A DNA stretch of 64,000 nt from Yersinia massiliensis (GCF_003048255.1 NZ_CP028487.1:868001-932000); one strand, 5' to 3'; counted from the first letter of the stretch, positions 19,549-29,566 are shown. Translations and numbers: made by a program. The notes: generated by a model not told the origin, from the sequence alone.

Positions 19549-20433
19549 ATGGTTCGCCGCTATATACCCCTAAATTCACTACGTGCTTTCGAAGCTGCGG
19601 CCAGACAGTTAAGTTTTACTAAGGCTGCTATCGAATTAAATGTCACTCATGCCGCTATCAGCCAGCAGGTCAAAGCGCTAGAGCGACACCTCAATTGCCG
19701 CCTCTTTATTCGTATTTCACGGGGGTTAGTCCTCACAACTGAAGGCGAGAACCTATTACCTATTCTTAACGATTCTTTTGATCGTATTGCTGACACATTA
19801 GACCGTTTTTCCGCAGGGATCGTACGTGAGAAAGTCAGGGTGGGTGTTGTGGGAACCTTTGCCAACGGTTATCTCTTAGCGCGCTTGCGGGATTTTCAGC
19901 ATCAGCATCCACATGTTGAATTGGTCCTTTCAACACATAATAACCGTGTCGATGTGGTGGCTGAAGGGCTGGATTACGCGATTCGTTATGGCACTGGTGC
20001 TTGGCATGGGACAGAGTCACAATTCTTATGTGATGCGCCACTGTCGCCATTATGTGTACCAGCATTGGCGAGGGACTTACGCCATCCCGCTGATCTCAAA
20101 AAGTTTACGTTGCTTCGTTCTTATCGTCGCGATGAGTGGTCGACATGGTTTACCGCCGCAGGGGTCAGTGTCCCTTCTCCTTCTCAGCAAATTATCGTAT
20201 TTGACTCATCGGTCGGTATGTTAGAAGCCGCACAGGCCGAAATCGGCATCGCGCTGGCCCCACCGTCTATGTTTATGCATTTGCTACGCAGTGAACGCAT
20301 TATTCAGCCTTTTAGTACGACGGTTAGCTTGGGAGGATATTGGTTGACTCGTCTTCAATCCCGTACTGAAACCGCCGCGATGCAGAGTTTTGCTCAGTGG
20401 TTATTTTCTAAGATGAATTCTGAGCGCGTATAA
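19549..20433 (+). CDS. ampR: AmpR, LysR-type regulator of ampC
   Basis: Transcription factor that binds muropeptides and switches ampC on. ATG 19549 (MVRRYIPLNSLRAFEAAARQ) matches the known AmpR N-terminus and gives 294 residues. The helix-turn-helix is at about 20-40 (SFTKAAIELNVTHAAISQQVKALE); the effector-binding domain follows. It ends 55 bp before a bidirectional terminator. Confidence 0.95.
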   Translation: MVRRYIPLNSLRAFEAAARQLSFTKAAIELNVTHAAISQQVKALERHLNCRLFIRISRGLVLTTEGENLLPILNDSFDRIADTLDRFSAGIVREKVRVGVVGTFANGYLLARLRDFQHQHPHVELVLSTHNNRVDVVAEGLDYAIRYGTGAWHGTESQFLCDAPLSPLCVPALARDLRHPADLKKFTLLRSYRRDEWSTWFTAAGVSVPSPSQQIIVFDSSVGMLEAAQAEIGIALAPPSMFMHLLRSERIIQPFSTTVSLGGYWLTRLQSRTETAAMQSFAQWLFSKMNSERV

Positions 20434-20488
20434 TCTCAGTGAGCTTGATGGTGCCCTAACACCGACAGGTTGTTCCTGCATAAAAATA

Positions 20489-20519
20489 ACAAACCCACTC
20501 CGGAGCAGAATGGGTTTGT
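20489..20519. terminator. Bidirectional intrinsic terminator between ampR and the TRAP operon
   Basis: ACAAACCCA (20489-20497) pairs perfectly with TGGGTTTGT (20511-20519), flanked by A-rich and T-rich sequence. It serves both converging units. Confidence 0.8.
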
Positions 20520-20539
20520 TTATCGATTTATCGCCGCCA

Positions 20540-21832
20540 TTATCCGGTATGTACACCAAACAATTTAGGCAAGAACAGCGAGATGGCTGGAATATAGGTG
20601 ACTAGCATGAGCACACAGAATAGGGCGAGATAGAATGGGAGCATGGCTTTCACTACCTGCTCTATCTTTTGTTTACTGACAGCACTGGCGACGAAAAGTA
20701 CCGAACCCACAGGCGGAGTGATCAGGCCAATACCGAGATTAACGAGCATGATCATACCGAAATGAACAGGGTCGATGCCTAGATTGATCGCGACCGGCAG
20801 TAACACTGGGGTCAAGATCAGGATCAAGGGTGCCATGTCCATCAAGGTGCCGATCAACAGCAACATGATGTTGATCCACAGTAGGATGACATATTTGTTG
20901 TCTGAGATAGAGGTGAAGAACTCGGTGATCCGCGTGGGCAGTTGCATATAGGTCATGATGGCACCGAAACTGGCGGCAAAGCCAATCAGGATCATCACGA
21001 TAGTGACGGTTTTCACCGTACGGAACATCAGAATAGGCAATTCAGACCATTTGTAGTCACGATAGATGAACATGGTGACGAAGAATGACCACAAACAGGC
21101 GATGGCGGCAGATTCAGTCGCGGTAAAGATGCCTGAAAGAATCCCACCCATGATGATGACAACGGTCATCAATCCCCACAACGTATCCACGAAGATTTTC
21201 AGCGCTTGGCGGAAGGGAACACGTTCGCCTTTCGGGTAGCCACGTTTATGGGCAAAGCAGACGCACATCACCATGAGTGTCAGGCTCAATAATAAACCTG
21301 GCAAGATCCCGGCGATAAACAGTGAGGCGATGGAGACTGTGCCGCCGGTCGCCAGTGAGTATATAACTGAGTTATGGCTAGGCGGGGTCAGTATCGCCTG
21401 AACTGAGCCGCTGGCAGTGACCGCTGCGGCAAAATCACGCGGATAACCTTTCTTGTCCATTTCCGGGATCATGACTGAACCGATAGAGGCAGTATCTGCC
21501 ACGGATGAACCGGAAATCGCGCCAAAGAAGGTCGAGGCCACGATATTAACCAATGACAGGCCACCGCGGATAAAGCCGACAAAAATATAGGCGAAATTCA
21601 CCAGACGGCGGGCAATTCCCCCTTCCGCCATAATGGCTCCAGCCAGAATAAAGAACGGGATAGCCAACAGCGAAAATTTGTTGACGCCATTGGTTATCTG
21701 GATCATGACCGCTTCGAGTGGTAAGTCTATCCAAAAGGCGCCCACGATCGCACTAATGCCAACGGCGTAGGCAACAGGAACGCCAATGGCGAGCATGACA
21801 CCGAGCGTCATGAGTAAAATAAGTGCATCCAT
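20540..21832 (-). CDS. TRAP transporter large membrane subunit (DctM type)
   Basis: Main permease of a tripartite ATP-independent periplasmic transporter. The 430 residues form about 12 membrane helices, with the family stretches GVPVAYAVG, FFILAGAIMAEGG, SNVVSTFFGAISGSS-like VASTFFGAISGSSVADTASIGSVMIPEM and LGIGLITPPVGSVLFV. It lies 25 bp after the small subunit in one operon with the binding protein. The neighbouring kduI suggests a uronate or related acid as substrate; this is inference. Confidence 0.93.
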   Translation of the reverse strand: MDALILLMTLGVMLAIGVPVAYAVGISAIVGAFWIDLPLEAVMIQITNGVNKFSLLAIPFFILAGAIMAEGGIARRLVNFAYIFVGFIRGGLSLVNIVASTFFGAISGSSVADTASIGSVMIPEMDKKGYPRDFAAAVTASGSVQAILTPPSHNSVIYSLATGGTVSIASLFIAGILPGLLLSLTLMVMCVCFAHKRGYPKGERVPFRQALKIFVDTLWGLMTVVIIMGGILSGIFTATESAAIACLWSFFVTMFIYRDYKWSELPILMFRTVKTVTIVMILIGFAASFGAIMTYMQLPTRITEFFTSISDNKYVILLWINIMLLLIGTLMDMAPLILILTPVLLPVAINLGIDPVHFGMIMLVNLGIGLITPPVGSVLFVASAVSKQKIEQVVKAMLPFYLALFCVLMLVTYIPAISLFLPKLFGVHTG

Positions 21833-21857
21833 AATACTATCAACTCCTTATGACGAC

Positions 21858-22364
21858 TCAGGAATTACCCAGCATGACCACCGGACGGTGGTTCTGTGGG
21901 CCTAAAAAGATACGCTCAATAATGAACAGCAGCGTGATAAATGAGCCTATTGGCAACGGCAGGTAGGTTTCTCCTGCGGTTAAAACAGGAAACTCCGCGA
22001 CGGGTTGTTCCCACAGTTCTAAGCACAAGTTAGCGCCGTAATAGAGAATGAATAGGCTGATGGCGAGCATCATAAGATTGGTGAGCGCGGAACAAACCTT
22101 CTTCATGGGTTCCGAAAGTCGGTCAGTCAACATGCTAACGGCAATGTGAGAGCAAGAGCGATAGCTGACGGCAGCGCCAATGAAGGTAAATGTCACCATG
22201 CAGATAATGGCGACAGGCTCTGGCCATGAGAGGCCCGTGTTGAGAATATAACGGGCAAAAATACCCACGGGGATCACGGCGGTCATGACGAGCAAGGCGA
22301 AACCGGCCAACCAGATAGAAAAACGGTACAAGAAATCCATGAGCGATAAGTAGGAGCGAGACAT
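21858..22364 (-). CDS. TRAP transporter small membrane subunit (DctQ type)
   Basis: A 168-residue four-helix membrane protein (helices near 15-36, 48-65, 90-112 and 130-150), containing ILNTGLSWPEPVAIICMVTFTFIGAAVSYR, which is typical of DctQ/YiaM-like subunits. It sits between the binding protein and the large subunit. An AGGGG ribosome site precedes the ATG. Confidence 0.9.
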   Translation of the reverse strand: MSRSYLSLMDFLYRFSIWLAGFALLVMTAVIPVGIFARYILNTGLSWPEPVAIICMVTFTFIGAAVSYRSCSHIAVSMLTDRLSEPMKKVCSALTNLMMLAISLFILYYGANLCLELWEQPVAEFPVLTAGETYLPLPIGSFITLLFIIERIFLGPQNHRPVVMLGNS

Positions 22365-22427
22365 AATAATCCCCTAGGTCCTAGTCAGAAAAAGAGAGGT
22401 GGAGAACGACGCCTCCACCCCAGACGA

Positions 22428-23408
22428 TTATTGGACCGCTTCGATACGTTGGATCAGATCTTGGTAATTTTTACCAAACTCATCGCGAACGGGTTGGGTG
22501 GCTTTATAGAAATAATCGCGATCAATATCTTGAATATTGACGTTACCAGCTTTCATTTTATCCAGAGACTCTTGGTTATAGGCTGCCCACAATTGGCGCT
22601 GCTCGGCTTGGGCTTCTTTCGCAAGTTTCAAGATCAATTGTTGGTCTTCTGCAGACAACTTGTTCCACTTGGCTTTAGAGTAGAGAAACACTTCCGGAAT
22701 AATCATATGGCCAGTAAGGGTGTAGTTTTTGGCGACAGGCATGTAGTTATGCGCGATGTAAGTCGGAGGGTTGTTTTCAGCTCCATCGATAACGCCAGTC
22801 TGCATACTGCTGAAGACTTCGCTGACGCCCATACTGATCGCATTCCCGCCCATCGCTTTCAATGTGGCGAGTGCGACTGGGCTGCCTTGAACACGGATTT
22901 TCATCCCTTGCAGATCTTCTGGCTTATTGATTGGTTTTTTAGTGATCATGTTGCGGGTGCCGCCATCCATCCAACCCAGGAAGACCATTTTTGACTTGGC
23001 GCTGTCGGTAATTTTCTGGCCAATCTCCTGACCGATCTCACCGTCCAGCACCTTATGCATATGATCTTCATCGCGGAAAATATAGGGGAGGGTGAAGACA
23101 TCAACTTCTGGCAAGATCGCGGCAACCGGTGACATGGAAACGCGGATAATATCGATGGCACCGATTTGCGCCTGTTCTATCTCTTGTTTCTCATCACCTA
23201 ATACCCCACCGGCGAAGGTTTTAATTTCCAGTCGGCCATCGGTAGCTTGTTTTAATTTTTCACCCATATGCTCAACGGCAACGACGTTTGGGTAACCTGC
23301 GGGATGAACATCTGCGGCTTTAATTTGCTGCGCGGCTACAGAAGTATGGCTGATGAATAATGTTGTGGAAGCGAGGCAAAGACTGAGTAGCGTTTTTGAT
23401 AATTCCAT
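22428..23408 (-). CDS. TRAP transporter substrate-binding protein (DctP type)
   Basis: Periplasmic binding protein that hands substrate to the TRAP permease. The 326 residues start with a signal peptide (cleavage after SVAA, about residue 26). The carboxylate-binding Arg motif is in DLQGMKIRVQGSPVALATLKAMGGNAISM, and SVSEVFSSMQTGVIDGAENNP-like sequence (GVSEVFSSMQTGVIDGAE) is the other family hallmark. The ATG has GGAG 9 bp upstream. Substrate probably a sugar acid, given kduI next door. Confidence 0.93.
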   Translation of the reverse strand: MELSKTLLSLCLASTTLFISHTSVAAQQIKAADVHPAGYPNVVAVEHMGEKLKQATDGRLEIKTFAGGVLGDEKQEIEQAQIGAIDIIRVSMSPVAAILPEVDVFTLPYIFRDEDHMHKVLDGEIGQEIGQKITDSAKSKMVFLGWMDGGTRNMITKKPINKPEDLQGMKIRVQGSPVALATLKAMGGNAISMGVSEVFSSMQTGVIDGAENNPPTYIAHNYMPVAKNYTLTGHMIIPEVFLYSKAKWNKLSAEDQQLILKLAKEAQAEQRQLWAAYNQESLDKMKAGNVNIQDIDRDYFYKATQPVRDEFGKNYQDLIQRIEAVQ

Positions 23409-24160
23409 TTGGTGATCTCCAGAAGTGAACTAAAAAACCTGGGGAGGACTCAGTGAATCAAAACACGGTTGGAATATGGCCCAGGTGTTATTTTTATCTG
23501 ATATGACCCTGCTGTAATGAGCTGGTTTTGAGACATAAACTGAACGCCAGATAAAGCCCAATCTGTATTGAACAGTCTGTTTTTAATAGGTTGCCAAAGA
23601 TGTCATTGGCGAATCAGATGTAACACAAAGTAACTTATTATACAGCTTTGTAAATTGAGTGATATCACAAAAGTGGAAAGTCGTTTCAGTCTCGGGTAGG
23701 TAGATTAACCGTATAGTATTACTTTGTATTTATTTGATAAATATAAGTTATTTATATTGTGAGTGTTATTAAGATCCAATGGCTTGATTATTTTGGTGTG
23801 ATAACTTTGCGTCGCGTCATACTTTTTCTGCAATTTTAGCGTTACTTCATTTGATTTTATGTGTACCGCTCCCTATTTGGTCTGACAAGACTGCATGTCT
23901 TCAGCTAATTCCGTTGATTAAATGGAATTAAGGTTCATTATAAATGGAATATTATTTTATTGGTTGTCACATTTTACGCTTCGAAGAACTGATAATATGC
24001 TTTTTGTTATATTTGAAAGTTGATTAAATCGGGCGATAACGGGCTGTTTTTATTGATTAATCTCGGGCTTATTTTTAGCGAAGATTATCATTCTTGAACC
24101 CGCTATATCGGTGCGTATAAATTTATCGGCAGCCTCAAACCAAAACGATAAGGAGCTAAA
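23409..24160. promoter_or_regulatory. Divergent control region between the TRAP operon and kduI
   Basis: This 752 bp AT-rich gap has no credible gene. It contains one strong KdgR-type box (listed separately) nearer kduI. I found no second convincing box next to the TRAP operon; a site at about 23456-23475 matches only one half. Confidence 0.6.
23943..23961. promoter_or_regulatory. KdgR operator candidate upstream of kduI
   Basis: AATGGAATATTATTTTATT matches 18 of 19 positions of the KdgR consensus AATRAAAYRYYRTTTYATT. KdgR represses pectin and uronate genes until KDG accumulates. The site is about 200 bp upstream of the kduI ATG. Confidence 0.7.
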
Positions 24161-24997
24161 ATGGATGTTCGTCAAAGTATCCATAGCGACCATGCTAAAA
24201 GTCTTGATACCCAAGGGCTACGCAAAGAGTTTCTGATAGAAACGCTTTTCTGCGCAGATGAGTTCACGATGACCTACAGCCACATTGACCGCATTATCGT
24301 GGGTGGTGTCATGCCGGTCACCCAATCTGTCACTATCGGTTGTGACGTTGGGAAACAGCTTGGCGTCAGCTATTTTCTGGAGCGTCGTGAACTGGGGATC
24401 ATTAATATCGGTGGGGCGGGAACGGTGACGGTTGATGGTACCTGTTACGGGATGGGCCAGCGTGACGGGCTCTATGTCGGTAAAGGCGCTAAAGATGTGG
24501 TGTTCGCCAGTACGGATGCCCAGCAACCAGCGCGCTTTTATTATAATTGTGCACCTGCGCATAGGGCATATCCCACTAAGCACGTGACGCCAGCAGAAAC
24601 TTCTCAGGTGACGTTGGGTGATAACCTCACGAGCAACCGTCGCACCATTAACAAATACTTTATTCCAGACGTGCTAGAAACTTGCCAATTGAGCATGGGG
24701 TTGACGGAGCTGGCACCCGGCAATCTCTGGAATACTATGCCATGCCACACACATGAACGGCGTATGGAAGTGTATTTCTATTTTGGTTTAGAAGAAGATA
24801 GCTGTGTATTTCATATGATGGGGCAACCTCAAGAAACTCGCCATATTATTGTGCAAAATGAACAAGCGGTGATTTCGCCAAGCTGGTCGATTCATTCTGG
24901 AGTGGGTACTCGCGCCTATGCTTTCATTTGGGGCATGGTGGGTGAAAATCAGGTATTTGATGACATGGACCACATTAAAGTGGGCGATCTTCGCTAA
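24161..24997 (+). CDS. kduI: KduI, 5-keto-4-deoxyuronate isomerase
   Basis: Converts 4-deoxy-L-threo-5-hexosulose uronate to 3-deoxy-D-glycero-2,5-hexodiulosonate in pectin and uronate catabolism. The 278-residue cupin matches KduI end to end, including the zinc ligands in [16 protein letters not shown] and the later His in [15 protein letters not shown] precedes the ATG. It stands alone with its own terminator; kduD is not in the window. Confidence 0.96.
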   Translation: MDVRQSIHSDHAKSLDTQGLRKEFLIETLFCADEFTMTYSHIDRIIVGGVMPVTQSVTIGCDVGKQLGVSYFLERRELGIINIGGAGTVTVDGTCYGMGQRDGLYVGKGAKDVVFASTDAQQPARFYYNCAPAHRAYPTKHVTPAETSQVTLGDNLTSNRRTINKYFIPDVLETCQLSMGLTELAPGNLWNTMPCHTHERRMEVYFYFGLEEDSCVFHMMGQPQETRHIIVQNEQAVISPSWSIHSGVGTRAYAFIWGMVGENQVFDDMDHIKVGDLR

Positions 24998-25352
24998 AAA
25001 TGAATAGTGCCCACCGAGTTAATGACGCTGTTTAGATAGCTATTCTAGAGCTAAAACCGAAAAGATAATGCGTATTCGGGAAATGCCATAAAGCCTGAAA
25101 TAGGTCATATTTCAGGCTTTACTGTATGCCGCCTCAATATCAAAGCCACCGGAAATAAACTTGTCGTCGGAGATAAACTTAAAGATAAAAAGCGGAATGA
25201 CCAACATCACACTTTAGTGTCGCCATTCTGTGACAGCCATCATGCACAATTTTTGGCTTCTGTAACATTGCTCACACATTACTCGAATACCGCGTTTTCT
25301 CCCTCTCTTCCCACCACTCGCCCCGTTTATTTCTCAGGTGAAATGCTTATGC
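24998..25352. other. 355 bp gap after kduI
   Basis: Holds the kduI terminator. On the minus strand at 25112-25207 a 31-codon frame (MLVIPLFIFKFISDDKFISG part) resembles the tail of a sugar ABC permease and ends in the terminator stem; it lacks a complete gene upstream and may be chance or a relic. Confidence 0.4.
25090..25120. terminator. Intrinsic terminator downstream of kduI
   Basis: AAAGCCTGAAAT (25090-25101) pairs perfectly with ATTTCAGGCTTT (25109-25120), a 12 bp stem with A and T tails, able to work on both converging units. Confidence 0.8.
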
Positions 25353-26960
25353 TCATTTCAAGCTTAGAGGGGCAGAAGCATCACACAACAAACTCATGGC
25401 CAAATGCCGAATTCTTTGTGGGTCAAGTAATAGCTTAAATGTGTAAGGGTGGTGCTCCCCTGTGGCAGCAAACCACACTTCAAGTTCAGTGATGAACTGG
25501 TTCAACTTTTGTAATGAGATCAGTAGCTTCTGTCGCTGTTCAGGGTGTTCGCCATACTTGTGGATCCACAAGCGGAGTGCAAAAGCCTCCGTAATATGAC
25601 TAAAAGCGCGTGTATACCAAAAAGCACGTTCCCAAGTATCGATAAGGGTCTGTTTGAAGGTATCAGTGAGCGCCATGGCGGGTAATTTCTTGTTCACTTG
25701 AGTGCGGAGATATTCAGCCAAGAAACGAGATTTCTGTTTTTCCAGTGCGATGAGTTGCATCTGTTGCTCGCCAACAACTTCATCATCAGGGGGCATCAGT
25801 GGCTGGAAAGATTGTGACCAGTTGGCGCTGCGAGTGTCCATATGGAGCAACTGTAGCGCTTGTTCAAAATCAAAAGGTGGCTGGCTATGGCGCTGTAATA
25901 AGCGGCCGAGCAAGCTGGAAGTTTTGCAGATCCAGTCATAACTGGAGGTGTAAATGGCAAACAGATCGTCAATTTCCTGTTGCGGCAGGGGGTGCACGCA
26001 ATGGGGGGCTAACCACTCGGTAAAAATAGCCTGTGACGAGACGGTAGGGGTACGGATTAAGCGCGAGAGGCCGAACAAATTGAGTTCATTGACGGCCCCC
26101 AAGAGTGGGTTATTCGGGAGCCACTCCCAGTTGATGCGCGCGGTGATGGCCTCAAGTTCATCGCCTAGATTTTGGCTGGCCCAGTGTAGACGCTTTTGCA
26201 GTTCGTCTAATAGGCAACACGGAAGCAGTGCCCAACCATATTCGATGCCCCAAAGGTCGAATTCCACCCACTTACGATAGCCGGATAGGCTGGTCAAGTT
26301 AGGGTTGTTAGCAAATCCAGGACGATAGTCCAATTCTGTGGCTTTCATAGAAGCCCGAACATCATGAGGTAAAGCATCTAACGCCATCTTTAATTGCTGG
26401 CGGGGCCACTCTTTGTCCTGATAGTCGCGCAAAACTAATTGGCGGCCCTGAAGGCGTAGGTTCTGGTAGAGGCACTGAAGGGCGGTTGCCCACTCGGTTC
26501 GGTGGACGGTGGGGGTTGAGAGGGACAGCCGCAACCCGCGTACTGTGGGCAAGTGGCTCAATATTTCTGGCAATGTTTCACCAAAAAATAGGTTAAGAAA
26601 TGCCGCCTCATTATCGGAATCAGTGGAAAGAAAATATTCAGGAAATTTACGGCGTAACTCGTGGTTATCCGGTGTCGCCTCACCTTGCAGCCATAACTGA
26701 AGATGATTTTCTTCGCAATATTGCCCCACTTTTTGCAGATATTGCAGGGCGTTATTTCGAGCCAACAACATGTGTTCGACCGTGGCTCTCGGGCATCGCG
26801 GTGAAGGTTTGGCTAATAGGGCCAGCAGTGATTGCTGATGCACGATCAGGCCATTAAAGGGGAGTTTTTTGATATGACGCATCAGGTCGAGAAACACATC
26901 CCATTGCCACATAGCGGGCGTGTTTATCTCAATGAACAGCAGCGGTGTCGAGCTACCCAT
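25353..26960 (-). CDS. Unrecognised 535-residue protein, possibly a glycoside-hydrolase-like TIM barrel
   Basis: I do not recognise this protein firmly. It has no signal peptide, no membrane segment, and is rich in Trp, Leu and Gln. The first third reads like a barrel enzyme (FNGLIVHQQSLLALL; GLRLSLSTPTVHRTEWATAL), and YRKWVEFDLWGIEYGWALLPCC resembles the substrate-cleft part of alpha-glucuronidase-type enzymes. The C-terminal third is helical (ALRLWIHKYGEHPEQRQKLL). Location between kduI and a Gfo/Idh-ogl operon suggests action on uronate-containing saccharides inside the cell. Function is inference. Confidence 0.6.
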   Translation of the reverse strand: MGSSTPLLFIEINTPAMWQWDVFLDLMRHIKKLPFNGLIVHQQSLLALLAKPSPRCPRATVEHMLLARNNALQYLQKVGQYCEENHLQLWLQGEATPDNHELRRKFPEYFLSTDSDNEAAFLNLFFGETLPEILSHLPTVRGLRLSLSTPTVHRTEWATALQCLYQNLRLQGRQLVLRDYQDKEWPRQQLKMALDALPHDVRASMKATELDYRPGFANNPNLTSLSGYRKWVEFDLWGIEYGWALLPCCLLDELQKRLHWASQNLGDELEAITARINWEWLPNNPLLGAVNELNLFGLSRLIRTPTVSSQAIFTEWLAPHCVHPLPQQEIDDLFAIYTSSYDWICKTSSLLGRLLQRHSQPPFDFEQALQLLHMDTRSANWSQSFQPLMPPDDEVVGEQQMQLIALEKQKSRFLAEYLRTQVNKKLPAMALTDTFKQTLIDTWERAFWYTRAFSHITEAFALRLWIHKYGEHPEQRQKLLISLQKLNQFITELEVWFAATGEHHPYTFKLLLDPQRIRHLAMSLLCDASAPLSLK

Positions 26961-27077
26961 AGTGGTTCTCCTACAAACTGCGTGGGTACGTCATCCAAGT
27001 GAACGGATAGTAGAACGGGGGTTGTGGTGAGTCAATCGCAGTCCTGTGAATCAGCGAAAGGAAGGGGAAACGAGTAT

Positions 27078-28388
27078 ATGAAGACCTATGCACTGGTCGG
27101 CACTGGCGGGCGTTCGGGGATGTATTTGGAGGCCATTGCGACCACCTACCGACAAACAGCACGTCTGGTCGCACTGTGTGATTCGAATCAAACGCGCATG
27201 GATTATGCCAATCGCAATCTCGAAAAATGGGGCCATCCAGCGGTCACGACGTGGAAAGCCGCCGATTTTGAACAAATGATTACCCAGCATCGGCCCGATA
27301 TTGTGATTGTCACCAGCGTGGATCGCACACACGACCGCTACATCATCCGTGCAATGGAATTGGGATGCGACGTTATTACAGAAAAACCCATGACGATTGA
27401 TGCCGAACGCTGTCTTGCCATTGTGGAGACCGTCGAAAAAACGGGGCGCGATCTGCGTGTCACATTTAACTATCGCTATGCACCCCATCACAGCAAACTG
27501 CGCGAGTTAATCCTCAATGGCACGGTGGGTGATATTTTTTCCGTGCACTTTGAATGGCTGCTAAATACTCAACATGGTGCCGACTATTTCCGCCGTTGGC
27601 ATCGCGATAAACGTAACAGCGGCGGATTGCTGGTGCACAAATCCACCCATCATTTCGATCTCGTCAACTTCTGGCTCGATTCAGTACCCGAATTCGTCTT
27701 TGCTCAGGGTGACCTGCGTTTTTATGGCAAGGAAAATGCCGAGAATCGCGGCGTGACAGATTTCTACCCGCGCTGTCACAACGCCCCACATGCCCGCAAC
27801 GACCCCTTTGCCCTGCATATGGCAGAGCGAGACATGCTCAAGAGTTTGTATCTAGATGCAGAGCACGAAGATGGCTACCTGCGTGATCAAAGCGTTTTTA
27901 GCGATGGCATCAGTATCGAAGACACCTTGGCGGTCATGGTGAAGTACCGCAACAAGACCTTATTAACTTACTCCCTGAATGCTTATCAACCTTGGGAGGG
28001 ATTAAATATTGCCTTCAACGGCAGTAAAGGTCGGCTGGAAATGAAGCTGGTGGAGAACTCCTACGTCAATGGTGGGGGAGAACGCAAAGAAGAAGGCAGC
28101 CTGATGGACTGCGAAATTACATGGTATCCGATGTTCGGTGCGCCTGAGCGTATTGCGGTTGAATACGGGCAAGGCGGGCATGGCGGCGGTGATGCCTTGA
28201 TATTAGCCGAGCTATTTGGCAATCCCGGTCCAGACCCTCTAAAGCGACGTGCAGATAGTCACGCAGGCGCGATGTCCATTCTGACGGGGATCTGCGGCAA
28301 TTTATCCATGCAACACAATCAACCTATTTTTATCGATCAATTACCCGTCGGCAGAAAACTGTTGTCGCGGCATAACAGGGAGCAATAA
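27078..28388 (+). CDS. Gfo/Idh/MocA-family oxidoreductase
   Basis: NAD(P)-dependent sugar or inositol dehydrogenase of 436 residues from ATG 27078 (ribosome-site-like GGGGAAACGAG). The N-terminal Rossmann motif is ALVGTGGRSGMY (about 4-15), and the catalytic lysine is in VITEKPMTID (about 104). The C-terminal alpha/beta domain holds the large insert typical of longer family members. It is 2 bp before ogl, so probably acts on an oligogalacturonate-derived or modified uronate; substrate unknown. Confidence 0.88.
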   Translation: MKTYALVGTGGRSGMYLEAIATTYRQTARLVALCDSNQTRMDYANRNLEKWGHPAVTTWKAADFEQMITQHRPDIVIVTSVDRTHDRYIIRAMELGCDVITEKPMTIDAERCLAIVETVEKTGRDLRVTFNYRYAPHHSKLRELILNGTVGDIFSVHFEWLLNTQHGADYFRRWHRDKRNSGGLLVHKSTHHFDLVNFWLDSVPEFVFAQGDLRFYGKENAENRGVTDFYPRCHNAPHARNDPFALHMAERDMLKSLYLDAEHEDGYLRDQSVFSDGISIEDTLAVMVKYRNKTLLTYSLNAYQPWEGLNIAFNGSKGRLEMKLVENSYVNGGGERKEEGSLMDCEITWYPMFGAPERIAVEYGQGGHGGGDALILAELFGNPGPDPLKRRADSHAGAMSILTGICGNLSMQHNQPIFIDQLPVGRKLLSRHNREQ

Positions 28389-28390
28389 CC

Positions 28391-29566
28391 ATGGCAAAGG
28401 GCGATATTTATCCACTCGAATATCATGAGTATATCGACGAAGATACGGGCTCACGGGTCACTAGGCTGACACCCACCAATGTGATTTGTCATCGTAACTA
28501 CTTTTATCAAAAGTGTTTTCTGGACGAAGGGCGCTCACTGATTTTCGCCGCAGAATTCGACGGGTTCCGTAATTATTACCGGCTTGAATTGTCCAGCGGG
28601 ATCGCGACTCAATTGACCGAAGGGGCAGGAGATAACACCTTTGGCGGGTTCCTCTCGCCTGACGAACAGTATCTCTATTACGTCAAAAGTGAACGTAACC
28701 TGATGCGCGTGACATTGAAGGACTTGTCAGAGATCTCGGTGTATCAGGTGGCGGATGAGTGGGTCGGCTATGGCACTTGGGTGGCTAACTCTGACTGTAC
28801 CAAGCTGGTTGGCGTGGAAATCCATCGCGATAGCTGGCGACCGGTCAGTGACTGGACTGTATTCCAACAGTTTTATGAAGAACAGCCACTTTGCCGAGTG
28901 ATTCGAGTGGATTTGCACAATGGGCACCGCACGACGTTGTTACAGGAAAACCAGTGGCTAGGTCACCCGATATACCGCCCTTATGACGATAATACCGTGG
29001 CATTTTGCCATGAGGGGCCACTGGATCGAGTAGAAACCCGCATGTGGCTGATGAATGAAGATGGAAGCCATATTCGTCGGGTTAAACAACCGGCACCAGG
29101 GGAAAGTTATACCCATGAATTTTGGGTGCCGGATGGCTCGGCCATGATGTACGTCACCTATGTAAAAGACAGTCCAGTGCGCTATTTATGCCGAGTTTCC
29201 CCTGATACGGGTCTGGATGAAAAAATTGTCGCGATGCCGCCTTGTTCACATGTGATGAGCAATCACAATGGGCAATTGGCGGTCGGTGACGGCTCTGGCA
29301 AGCCTATCGACATCGTCGACAATGACAAGTATGGCGATGCCACTGACCCTTACCTCTACCTCTTCGATCTGAAGAACCAAAAGAACCACAGGATAGCGAA
29401 GCACAGTAGTTCGTGGGCGGTACTCGATGGCGATCGTCAAGTGACTCATCCCCATCCTTCCTTTACACCCGATGAAAAGAGTGTGCTCTTCTCCTCGGAT
29501 AAAGATGGTCTGCCGGCGTTGTACCTTGCCACTATTCCAGCCTCAATTCTCGACAGTATTCAATAA
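28391..29566 (+). CDS. ogl: Ogl, oligogalacturonate lyase (PL22)
   Basis: Cytoplasmic lyase that cleaves short oligogalacturonides to unsaturated monomers, feeding the KduI/KduD route. Its 391 residues match Dickeya Ogl throughout, e.g. NVICHRNYFYQKCF, AGDNTFGGFLSPDE, WVGYGTWVANSDCTK, NQWLGHPIYRP and QVTHPHPSFTPD; the many conserved His residues fit the Mn-binding beta-propeller. It follows the oxidoreductase by 2 bp and precedes the binding protein by 18 bp, so these form one operon. Confidence 0.96.
   Translation: MAKGDIYPLEYHEYIDEDTGSRVTRLTPTNVICHRNYFYQKCFLDEGRSLIFAAEFDGFRNYYRLELSSGIATQLTEGAGDNTFGGFLSPDEQYLYYVKSERNLMRVTLKDLSEISVYQVADEWVGYGTWVANSDCTKLVGVEIHRDSWRPVSDWTVFQQFYEEQPLCRVIRVDLHNGHRTTLLQENQWLGHPIYRPYDDNTVAFCHEGPLDRVETRMWLMNEDGSHIRRVKQPAPGESYTHEFWVPDGSAMMYVTYVKDSPVRYLCRVSPDTGLDEKIVAMPPCSHVMSNHNGQLAVGDGSGKPIDIVDNDKYGDATDPYLYLFDLKNQKNHRIAKHSSSWAVLDGDRQVTHPHPSFTPDEKSVLFSSDKDGLPALYLATIPASILDSIQ

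Noticed and set aside
23456..23475. Possible second KdgR box near the TRAP operon
   Set aside because: Only the left half fits the consensus; the right half has several mismatches.
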